From: Novakomyces olei
Taxonomy: Eukaryota; Ascomycota; Novakomycetes; Novakomycetales; Novakomycetaceae
Length of the DNA: 64,000 bases
Assembly (NCBI GenBank): GCA_016906335.1
Contig: JADEYG010000003.1
Location: 992,001 to 1,056,000, forward strand
Reading direction: 5' to 3'
Below the pieces are notes generated by a model, which was given only the letters and a program-made list of their open reading frames with translations, was not told the DNA's origin and ran no database searches. Shown piece after piece: positions 54,501 to 64,000 of the stretch. A program made the translations under genes and the position numbers. Positions within the stretch are counted from its first letter, which is position 1. Each line of letters opens with the position of its first letter.

Positions 54501-55091
54501 GTCCGGGTTGTTAACGTTGCGCAGACTCGTATATTCGTCATAGTCAAAAGTACCTAGAGCGTAAGCAAGAGCAACATAGGCAGCAGCCTACCATTAAACT
54601 CTGGGTGATCACGATGGAAGTATATTTTGTGGATCAAATAAGTCGAGTATCGCTGAATTAGCTGACCGTATCCACGAGCAGTTTGCGTCTGAAATGCTCT
54701 ATTACAGCTTTCGAACCAGTTTACCTGGTTCTGGACGTCCACAAGACACACTTCGTGGCCTTCTTGCAGTACCTTATGCACCAATATGAGCGCTTTAAAA
54801 GTCTGCACTTCGTCCGTGAATATAGGCTGTACCTTCAGACTCGACCAGAATGGGATTGATGTTTGATGATCCCACGTATACACAATACAGCCTGTAAATA
54901 TTGCCTCGTTGCCAACTTGCACGGGTCTCTAAAAGCCCAAGCAAATTCACAAAAAGCGCGATTAGTGCTGAGGGCATTGCAAATGACTCACTTCGAACAT
55001 GCTTCCGCTTGGGCGCACTTTCCACGGGCGTTGTGGCCTTGCGAATACTCGTGATCAAATCGGCGTCCTTGTGATGGACATCCGACCGCAT
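51566..55091 (-). CDS. SLA2: Endocytic adaptor Sla2/End4/HIP1R
   Basis: Links clathrin-coated endocytic sites and PIP2 membrane to actin. Minus-strand exons: 55091-54992, 54891-54592, 54553-54496, 54456-54272, 54093-51566 (1056 aa). The ANTH domain opens with TTPVESAPKRKHVRSCIVYTWDHQ and includes NGTFDYDEYTSLRNV and ISALVPLVVESYGIYKFLTGL. A proline stretch and a long Gln-rich coiled coil (about residues 330-600) follow. The C-terminal THATCH/talin-like actin-binding module starts near residue 810 (VNEAILSAATAIMEAVARLV; RWTQGLISAAKAVASATNVL). SLA2 is the most widely conserved neighbour of MAT in ascomycetes; the alpha1-box-like gene lies 5.9 kb away. Confidence 0.97.
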
Positions 55092-55760
55092 TGGCGGTGA
55101 GACCGCTGAGAAAGGCTGACTATACCTTTTGGAATTAGCAATTAATACACAGCGCCCGACTCACATTGCGAAATTGGTGGCTCTCAATGCCTCAATGCGT
55201 TTCTGTCCCGCGGTCAATGCGAAACCGCGCCTTCCGTATATCAGTCAACAGTAGGATTTTGTATGCGATAAGATTGTATATAACAATATTATACCGTTGG
55301 CTCTATTATAATAATATACTTGTAAACTTCTTGTAATAAATATTAAATTTAATAAATAAATTTTATGAATAAAATTAATAAATAAAATTAATAAAAATAA
55401 ATAAATAAAACAGATAAACATAATAAATTAAAATAATAATATTCTCGTAAAATATCGAGTATTAATTGCAAATATTAGTTATTTTTAGTGATCTAAATGT
55501 TTATAAAAACCATAGCTTGCCGCGAAGGACACATGATAAAGAAAATATTTAATAATACAAAATACAGAGACAAGAACCAAAAGTATACAACGAGCACATC
55601 AGATACTTCTACGAGTCCAAGCAACAAGCTAAAAGCTGGAAACAGCTTAATTTACAACACAAGTCTACAATTATCTACTGTCCCAATTGTCAATGTCAAT
55701 GATTTTAAATGATATCCTGGTCTAGCCTTACTCCACTCGATATCAAGCTGCCGAAATAAG
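55092..55760. other. Intergenic between SLA2 and RPS9
   Basis: AT-rich, with AATAAATAAAATTAAT-type low complexity at about 55330-55450. No gene supported. Confidence 0.55.
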
Positions 55761-56384
55761 CTATTCCTCCTCCTCTTCAGCGCCCTCAGCGCTCTGCTCT
55801 GCCAGCCTGGCGCGCTTTCTTCGTGTGCGTCCAGGCCGTGCACCACCGAGCGGCGACGACAAGGAGAAATCAATGTGCTTCTGTGAATCGAGGCGGACCA
55901 TAAAGCTGGGAATATTGACAATTTGCTTGCCGACCCTAAACAGTTAGAATTCTTGCCGATAAATACTGGCTTCTTACCGAATATGACGCTGGAAGATTAG
56001 CACACGAGCATGGTGGATGCTCTTGGCAAGACCAAGCTTGAACACCTGAGTCTGCAGACGGCGCTCCAAGAAATCCTCAATGCGCAGAGCCAATACGTAA
56101 TCGAGCTTCATGCGTGATTCGTCCAACACACCCACGCGTACAAGACGGCGGATAAGGGCGTTGCCCTCGAAAAGGCGCTTGGGGTCCTTCTCATCGAGCT
56201 TCAAAAGTTCACGAGCAGCACGACGAATCTTGGACAGAGTGAAAAGCACACGCCAGATTTCGTGCTTGTTTTTTAGGCCATACTCGCCGATAAGCTTGAG
56301 CTCGGAGTCGAGACGCGCCGACTCAAAGGGACGGCGCGGAACCTTATAGGTCTTGCTGTACTTGCGCGGTGCTCCGGCAGCCAT
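55761..56384 (-). CDS. RPS9: 40S ribosomal protein S9 (uS4)
   Basis: An early-binding protein of the small ribosomal subunit. Minus-strand exons: 56384-55978 and 55935-55761 (193 aa). Starts [20 protein letters not shown]; continues [19 protein letters not shown], the S4 domain [20 protein letters not shown] and [20 protein letters not shown], then [15 protein letters not shown] with an acidic end. The intron (42 nt) falls in the conserved QRHIRVGKQ segment. A telobox lies 61 bp upstream. Confidence 0.98.
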
Positions 56385-56981
56385 TGTGTGTCTAGTTGAG
56401 ATTGTGTGTCCCGTCTGCTTGTTTGTTGCTACCAGATGCGTGACGGTTAGGGCTCAACCCTGGAACTGTACGTATTTATATTACGGGGAATATTCAGATT
56501 CAGATATAGCGTATTACTTGTTAGTACTGCTCTATGCACTTTGCCGGGCTATAATATTTTATCTCCTCCATACTAAATGCCTATTATAATAGGCACAATT
56601 TCTCTCATCGAACTATAGTAGGCCTTGTCGTTACATCACCAGCCCGTCCGTTTCGAACTAAATCGGCATAGGAGACCAGTATGGCCTGGGCTAGGTAGAT
56701 CTACAAGGCTGCAGGCTCTACAATTACATCAAATTCGTTCTCTCGATTTTCTTTTAATAATCTTGTTGCTTACCAGTGCTCAATTGTTCCCCAATCCTAT
56801 ACATCTTGAGAGCGAGCAGGGCATCAGCTTTAAATATAATCTATTCAAGAAACTGCTATACGCGTTTCCCAATTACAGCATCAATAGGATCGATTGAATA
56901 GTAAAGAGCACAGTTTGAATAGAAATGATTTATTTTTCCTATATCGGTACTAGCACAAATGGTAGAAAAATAAGATCCTGT
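56385..56981. other. Intergenic upstream of RPS9
   Basis: Contains the RPS9 telobox and AT-rich sequence. No gene supported; a 90-codon plus-strand frame here has no features. Confidence 0.55.
56445..56460 (-). promoter_or_regulatory. Telobox upstream of RPS9
   Basis: GGTTAGGGCTCAACCC, an inverted TTAGGG/AACCC pair, lies 61 bp before the RPS9 start. Confidence 0.5.
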
Positions 56982-57777
56982 TTACTCATCATCCTCCTTG
57001 CTTGCACTGGGCTCGGCCTCTGCGGCACCGCCTTCTGATTCTTCCGCCTCGCCGGCAGTAGCTTCCTCCTCTCCACCAGCAGGAGCCTCATCTTCCTCCT
57101 CTTCGTCTTCCTCTTGCACTTTACGGCCCCAGCCGCCATTGTTCCAGCGCTCGTACAGCTCGTTGCTCAAAGGAGCTGCAACAGTCACAGAGTTGAGCGC
57201 GCTTGGTGCTTCACGAGGCGCAGCATTAGGGTCGCCACCAGGATGGTACCTATATTTGAAGGTATCAACACGGTTCTGCGATCCGCTCTCTGACTGCCAT
57301 GGCAGAGCCCCTTTCTCGGGCATCACTACATTCTTGTCAGACGGACTTTCGGTGCCTTTTGTGCCGAGGTAGTATCCCGCGACAGCGAAAATACCGCTCA
57401 GAGCACCGAGTTGAATGATGTTTTCGGGATCACGCCGGAAGCTGAAGATAGTGTCAGTGGTAGGTATAAACAATTAAATAATAAGCATGGCAAACAGCGC
57501 ATGAACAAGACAGTATGTGATTTGTATTTGATATGGCTCAGTTATCTATACAAGCTTATATTAAACTCCATTCAGTCTCATGTCTTGTTCGTAATGAATG
57601 AAGTCCCGAAAACTGCATGAATCGAAGATCCATGACAAGATGCGCAAGCAGCAAATCATAATAAATCGTCATTCTCTTCAATTTTCCAAGCCGAGGCCTG
57701 TGCGACCAGAGTATTCAAAACACAAGGCCAAGTTTGAGTAAAACTTACATTGTTTTAAAGATCTTGGCGCTAGACAT
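56982..57777 (-). CDS. Small single-span membrane protein with acidic tail, probably mitochondrial
   Basis: Not assigned to a named family. Minus-strand exons: 57777-57749 and 57441-56982 (162 aa), with a 307-nt intron whose branch is CACTGAC. MSSAKIFKTIFRRDPENIIQ precedes one hydrophobic segment (LGALSGIFAVAGYYLG). Then comes a polar part with RVDTFKYRYHPGGDP and ELYERWNNGGWGRK, and a Glu/Ala-rich acidic C-terminus. The 'RRDPENIIQLG' plus single-span layout resembles short inner-membrane proteins of fungi; that is an impression, not a match. The ORF in exon 2 alone (starting further up) would give a different N-terminus, but the spliced form gives a proper ATG. Confidence 0.6.
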
Positions 57778-59679
57778 GCTGATGGATCAGAGCGTAGTGC
57801 TTAGGGACGAAGGCTGCAGAATATCCGATGTTGTTTGCGTAACTAAACAACAAGTTAAAACGTGGTGATAAAGGCAGGGAACACCGGCTCCCAAAATTGG
57901 CTGAAAGCAAAGCTAATTGTGCAACTTACAATATAAAGCGATTGACGAGCTCAGCAGGCAACACCTTCCGCCAATGTGGTATTTGGAGAAACAGATTCGG
58001 CCCACTTTATACTTGTTGATTTATTGGTACGCAGTATGAGCGCCGTAAAGTAGTGGAAATATACCTAAAAATGCAAAATATATGAATCAGTATAGTGTCC
58101 GGATATATGATTTATATATGTCGAAGTATCGTACCAAAGAACGATATTGATGTTTTTTTATATAATATGTGTTGAATAAGCTATAAATATGGTCCTAAAT
58201 ATTGGGTTAGGACACATATACATACTACACTCAAACCTCTTAACTGACCGACTTCATTTATCCATTCATTAATTTGTTCAACGACATAGAAAACCCTAGC
58301 CAAACTATATATCTGCGTTGAGCAGACATTAATCAATTAACATCAACGGAATCTAAAGATACGTACTACACATACGTTACCACTGATTGTCTTTCGTCCT
58401 AGTCGATAACCTATCGTAGTTCTCTTTTGAATCCTTTTCTGTTGAGTCCCAACAAATTTTTGAAAATTTTTGGAGCTTTTTATTGGGCTCATATTGCCTT
58501 TGTTCAGAATTGTACGCCTTTACTATCTAATCTCTTAGCATTGTGGATTTCCGTACTATAGCCTGTAAGCGCGTATAACGGGCATTTGATGCCACAGGCC
58601 AGCAAGATTTCACCAGCCGATGAATACCGTAGCATGACTTGTAAGCGAGCAGGCAATCCTACTTGAAGACTTATCAAGTGTGACAAATAAAAACGTGACA
58701 GGCGTGATAAAGTGAGATGGAGTGGAATCATTGTGATACCTGATACCTCGTGATTGGCCACTATGTGCCTGTTTGGGTTCTCGTTTGATACATCTCCTCC
58801 ATTAGACTCGTTCCTACCGTAGAAAGTAAACTACGACCTTGCTGCACCTTGGGAAACTGACAGTTGTATTAATGCGTACGTTTTCTTTTTGCAGTGTATT
58901 CTGAGGGCGCGTATTCCTTCCTTTATTCCTTGTACATGAATTAATAGTAAGTCGGGTCCAAGCTAATGGTATTAGTGTAGCGCTAACACTAGCACCTGCA
59001 TACTGTATGTGGACTAGAGCACTGGAAATTCCCTGTGCTCTATTATTAATCTTACGAGTTGGTATAACTCAGGTATGTTTTTGCTGCCAAAGCAACTGTA
59101 GTTTAAAAATAATGTGGCTTAATTGCTGCCGTTACTCGTCTCTGAACTCTAAAAGTGCAGGGTGGATGCGGCAAACACGTGGTAGTAATATTATATGTAA
59201 AAAATATTATATGTAAAAAATATTATATGTAAAAAATATTATATGTAAAAAATAAAAAATATTATATGTACAAAATATTATATGTAATAAATATTTAATA
59301 TAGACTAATTGAATGTGAACGAGGGCGGCAGCACTATGGAGATGGATTACATGAAATCCAGTATCGATATTATATAATACCCCTCGAACAAGCGTGTGCT
59401 GCATGGTACAATATATTCGGTATAAAAAACACAGAATAGTGGACAACAACGTCGATACGATAAAGCCGCCACCGCAGCAGCAAAATCCGGTGGTTTCGAG
59501 CCTTCCTTCCTGTTATTTTCTTACAGTCTACGCTCGTTTTCTTTTACACCCGTTTCTTGTCTCAATTGCGCTTGATTGGTTTGCCGCGCCAAGCAGGGGC
59601 TTTGTATGGTTGAATTGATCCAGATTCACTGAACTTCGTCTCGTCGCCAGAGGTACATGCCGCGCAATCGCTCCGGCAT
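57778..59679. other. Long divergent intergenic region (1.9 kb)
   Basis: Holds an AAACCCTAG motif at about 58289, the AT tandem repeat listed separately, and otherwise AT-rich sequence without a credible gene. RAC1 lies at its right end. Confidence 0.5.
59188..59292. repeat. 16-bp AT-rich tandem repeat
   Basis: About six copies of ATATTATATGTAAAAA, the last ones with small changes. Intergenic, about 400 bp before RAC1. Confidence 0.85.
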
Positions 59680-60702
<1,023 letters not shown>

Positions 60703-61080
60703 ATAGCCTGCTTTCTGTTATCAACCTATTTGGAGGTTTTTGTTTCTGGTGTTTTGGATAAAATTCATTTATTTGATCTCGTCAACGTATGAGACTTTAA
60801 TATTTATTGTTTTCAAATCGAAGAAAATGGAGTTATAGAAGATCCATTTAGCACTGCTTTTAGATTTGTAGTATTACGGTTCTACACAACTATGCCAAGA
60901 GGCTGATATGTGTAAAAGACAGGAAATTTGGCTACATCAAGCTTGCTCCAAGGCCTTTGATTGGGCCAAAAGTACAAGCACTTTAATGTGAACCTGCGAG
61001 AGTAATTCGAGGCGAGAGTCTATAACGAACTAACGATTGAATCCTTGTATTGATACTTGATAAATTATAAAGATGACGGC
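60703..61080. other. Intergenic after RAC1
   Basis: No element recognised. Confidence 0.5.
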
Positions 61081-61420
61081 ATGTCCGACAAAAGACAAAT
61101 CTATATACAAGAGAACACGCTTGCCGATATTCAAATTGTTCAACAAGTAGTTTCCGCCGCGGTGGCGTCAAGTAGCCAAAGGTACGAAGACCGCAAACCA
61201 ATTTGGCTAAACAAAACTCACCAAAACCAAAAACATCACTCAAGTAAGCGCGTTCTCGGGTAAAAGAGGCTCTCCGCCGAGAATGCATCATCTTCAATAC
61301 GACTCGAAAACAAATAATGTCCCTCCACGTGAACCACAAATAGAGGTCGCAGGAGCAAACAAACGAAAGCAAATGACGATAAAAACAAGGATAGGTAATA
61401 TTATTTCAGAAAAAAGATAG
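61081..61420 (+). CDS. Small hypothetical basic protein
   Basis: Function unknown. Exons 61081-61181 and 61267-61420 give 84 aa with consistent phase: MSDKRQIYIQENTLADIQIV is followed by QQVVSAAVASSSQ and a basic C-half ending MTIKTRIGNIISEKR. The first half looks like one amphipathic helix. The donor is GTACGAAG and the acceptor GGTAAAAG, with a GGCTAAAC branch-like site. A second reading splices at 61394 (36-nt intron, acceptor at 61429) into a long open frame that would run about 160 bp antisense into eIF1; it is less likely. Support is only the open frame and splice signals. Confidence 0.35.
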
Positions 61421-61610
61421 AGCAACTCAAGACTGGTTCACAATATGTACTAATAAATTGGCCGGTATCGAACACGCAGATACGGCAGACTTGTTCGTAG
61501 ACACTCCTCAAGACCGTGCCGATCCTTTTGTATGCTCAACGAGCAAACAAAGAAACCGATGGCAAAGTTGCAAAGCGGTACAAGTCCAAAAACCGGAGCA
61601 GTGTCCGAGA

Positions 61611-61949
61611 TCAAAATCCGTGGATTTTGATGTTACGCTTCGGGATCTGAAGCTGAGCGTGGAGGAACTCACTGACTTTGACACGTTGATCACCCTGGAG
61701 TTGCATCACATTTCCCAGCTCATTATCCGCAACAATAGTGCCGTTGCAAGCAAAATCCTTCTTCAGGACCTTTAGAACCTTCTTGGGGTCATACTCCTCC
61801 GGCAGACCTTGAACAGTAGTCAGCGTCTTGCGTCCGCTGCGCTGCTGAATACGAATATGGATGTAGCCCTTGGCTCCACTGTCGTCGTCGCCAGTATCAG
61901 CAAAGGGATCGACAGTCTTAAAGTTCTGGATCTGATCAACCTGCGACAT
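61611..61949 (-). CDS. SUI1: Translation initiation factor eIF1 (Sui1)
   Basis: Controls start-codon selection on the 40S subunit. A single exon of 112 aa (yeast Sui1 is 108 aa). The N-terminal NFKTVDPFADTGDDDSG is followed by the SUI1 fold: YIHIRIQQRSGRKTLTTVQG, LPEEYDPKKVLKVLKKDFAC, NGTIVADNELGNVMQLQGDQ, and KVSEFLHAQL. All match the family well. The ATG at 61949 is the natural start. Confidence 0.98.
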   Translation of the reverse strand: MSQVDQIQNFKTVDPFADTGDDDSGAKGYIHIRIQQRSGRKTLTTVQGLPEEYDPKKVLKVLKKDFACNGTIVADNELGNVMQLQGDQRVKVSEFLHAQLQIPKRNIKIHGF

Positions 61950-62730
61950 ACAATAGAGGGGCGTCTCGTAGACACGGATAACAGAGGAGGTTGGAAGGGC
62001 GTAAAGAGAGTTGAGTTTTTGAGAGAAAAAGTCTGTGCGGCTTTGTAAGTTTAAAGGCTGAAAGAGTTGAAAAACCGTGAATGCAGGTAAGAGACAGGTA
62101 TCTGCTAAAAACGCCTCTCTTGATCAGCTCTAAAGTTGTGGTGTGGGTTTCTTTGAGAAGAGCGTATGCGGTACACGGACCCGTCGAACAAAATAATATA
62201 TGGGCGGAAAAGGGAGGAAAATTTACGCTTTAATTTTGCACCATAATTATTGGAGGGAACAAAGGTCAAGAAGGGTTTACAAGGGTTATATTACATTCGC
62301 GATAGCTGTAATACTACTGCAATCTTACTTGTTGGTTTGTCAGGCGCGTGATGGACTAAATTTATGGATCGTGGTATTGGGACGTTGAGAATTAAAAGTA
62401 ATGTTGGTGCACGTCATCTACGTTGCAAAAGCGGCCACAGCAGCCAATTAGCACGGCGGCTAATAGCTTTTATTGTACATAATTTGGAGACGTCAGAGGC
62501 ACTATTGCATATTAATTAAATCATATCATACAAAGACACAAAGTCGTAGCATATAATCCTGGAAGCCGGCGCACGTTAAACGTTCAATCAGAGAGTATTT
62601 AACCGCAGCCACAATTAAGTCAAAACTTTAAAAACAAATAAAAGGTAAGGATGCAGTTTCCGATATGTACAGGATGCAGGTAGAAAAAGGAACAACAGAA
62701 ACGCAGACGTGTGTAACCTTAAAAGGCCAA
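61950..62730. other. Intergenic between eIF1 and the transcription factor gene
   Basis: Contains the eIF1 promoter side and the 3' end of the next gene. Short open frames (62200, 62665) lack family likeness. Confidence 0.5.
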
Positions 62731-64000
62731 TCAAGCAGAGGCCATCAGATTCTCGAACCGAAGACACAGTTCATCAGTCATCGAGGCTTTGGCATTTTGC
62801 TGTCTCAAGCTTTCAGCAATTTGACCAACAATAAAAGCAGACCGAATATTCAGATTTCTTCTTTGTCGCTTGGCAAAAAACGCTTCATATATACCACACA
62901 CCGTCTCCGCACCAGATCTGAGAGATGACGTGTAGTCATTCATGGAAATCACTCCGGCTGAAGCGGTAATTTGCTTGAGTAAAATCTCTATAAATACCAG
63001 GCTCACACAACCCAAGCCACACGTATCAATGCTGGCCTAAAATTATTAGTAAAACACGACTAAAGCTAGAGTAGCACAAAAGTAGATTAGAAAAAAAGTG
63101 AATTCGAAAAAAAGAAGAGTAGAAAAAATATAGATTGTAATAAAGTATGTAATAGAAGCTTTCGATCAAACTTACAGTCTCGCTGGCAGACGAACCCAGA
63201 ACCGTATAATATAGGGTCTCGAGCACCGTTTTCGATCCGCTAATCATTGCAATATTTTCATGGTAGCGTTCGCATACCTGCTGTCGTAGATACGGCGTGC
63301 AAACTTCAAAAAATCCTCGCTTAATAAGCAGGACGCAGGTGCTACATTTGCGTAAAGCACAGTGAACAGAGTACTTTGTGCCATCCATGAGCCCAAATCT
63401 CTGGAGTGTACTAAAGTAATGAATGTCTTGCCTTTCTCTTTCCATTTCGGCCAAATAAGCTGTATCTGCGTCCACTATGCGTGAGCTGATCGGTTCTTCG
63501 AAGAAAAGAGCCTGCATAAAAGCCAGAGAGCAATAAAGTCGCAGCTGCAGCTCTATTGCCACCACGAGACCGGGCGACAGTTTATTGAAACGGCGAGCTT
63601 CCAGGAGAGCTTGAACAATGTTTTTCCCCCCAATAGCATGGCGCCAGTACCCATCCCAATCGTTGCGATTTCGGCAGTAAGAACATAGGATTATGGTCAC
63701 AAGCAATACACGGAGAACATGAGCCTGATCCCACCGGAACAGCTGTATATCTTGCTGTGATCTCTGCAGGGCATTTATATAGAACAATATACCACTGTTC
63801 TCAGATATTGTCCCCATTGCCATTACTGAGCAGGAAGCAGCTTCAGAGGACATGATTGCAGGCACAAAGATATCACTTATGTTTGTTATCCAACCGTCGG
63901 CATAGACTGCGATATGGGGATCACAGGCCATTGACCACTCGGACAAGAAGAGCAATGTATTCTGCATTACTGCTGCTTTCCCAGTCAGTCGACAGTGCCA
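62731..64000 (-). CDS. Fungal-specific transcription factor, C-terminal part (runs off the window)
   Basis: Resembles the regulatory middle/C-terminal domain of Zn2Cys6 transcription factors (Fungal_trans_2 type). Minus-strand exons: up to 63176 and 63036-62731. The visible frame starts beyond the window, so the N-terminal zinc cluster cannot be seen. Typical helices: SDIFVPAIMSSEAASCSVMAMG, DQAHVLRVLLVTIILCSYC, WRHAIGGKNIVQALLEAR, SPGLVVAIELQLRLYCSLAF. The junction SASET/ASIDTCGLGC keeps phase across a 139-nt intron. The target genes cannot be guessed. Confidence 0.7.

Noticed and set aside
62665-62928. 87-codon plus-strand frame near the window end
   Set aside because: It is antisense to the last exon of the transcription factor gene and has no features.

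Overview
This window comes from a fungal nuclear genome, most likely an early-diverging ascomycete (Taphrinomycotina, or a basal Saccharomycotina lineage). The evidence is: compact genes with many short spliceosomal introns (33 to about 300 nt, with CTAAC/CTAAT-type branch sites close to the acceptor); the fungus-specific DASH subunit Spc19; RAVE subunit Rav2; PalI/Rim9; a Rac GTPase and the complex I assembly factor CIA30 (Rac and complex I are both missing from fission and baker's yeast); a two-Myb telobox factor of the Teb1/Tay1 type; and a mating homeodomain whose recognition helix carries the fission-yeast-like string GLTRTQLRNWFS.

Layout. 0-8.5 kb: a decayed xanthine/taurine-dioxygenase-like gene, SEC21, a secreted phytase-like esterase and SEM1/DSS1. 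8.8-17 kb: an LYR protein, SEC2, APN2, a CPSF6-like RRM protein and a tail-anchored FHA protein; two divergent promoters here consist almost wholly of (TTA)n arrays. 17.8-28.6 kb: RPL37, RAV2, SPC19, ATP18, a SET-domain methyltransferase, a METTL6-type tRNA methyltransferase, COX13 and a PalI/Rim9 protein. 30.5-41.9 kb: MAM3, SED5, SHQ1, CIA30, an Mba1/mL45-like protein, a mitochondrial FAD oxidoreductase and an Erf2-like DHHC acyltransferase. 42.2-45.7 kb: a homeodomain gene (mat-Pi/alpha2-like), an F-BAR RhoGAP gene and an alpha1-box-like gene (mat-Pc/alpha1-like). 45.7-57.8 kb: choline/ethanolamine kinase, the telobox Myb factor, a SET-MYND protein, SLA2, RPS9 and a small membrane protein. 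59.7-64 kb: RAC1, a small hypothetical gene, eIF1 and the end of a fungal transcription factor gene.

Main result. APN2, COX13 and SLA2 are the classical flanking genes of ascomycete mating-type loci. Here all three lie around a homeodom­ain gene and an alpha1-box-like gene transcribed away from each other. I read this as an undescribed P/alpha (MAT1-1-like) mating-type locus. It is unusual in three ways: an F-BAR RhoGAP gene sits between the two regulators, the homeodomain has lost its near-invariant Asn51, and the APN2/COX13 flank is stretched to 16-28 kb.

Second theme. TTAGGG-type motifs recur close upstream of many start codons (RPL37, RPS9, COX13, PalI, SPC19/ATP18, choline kinase), and the window also encodes a double-Myb telobox protein that could bind them.

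No transposon, CRISPR array, tRNA or rRNA gene could be supported. Exon models were made by eye from splice signals, phase and family similarity. For nearly all of them the exon lengths sum to a whole number of codons.
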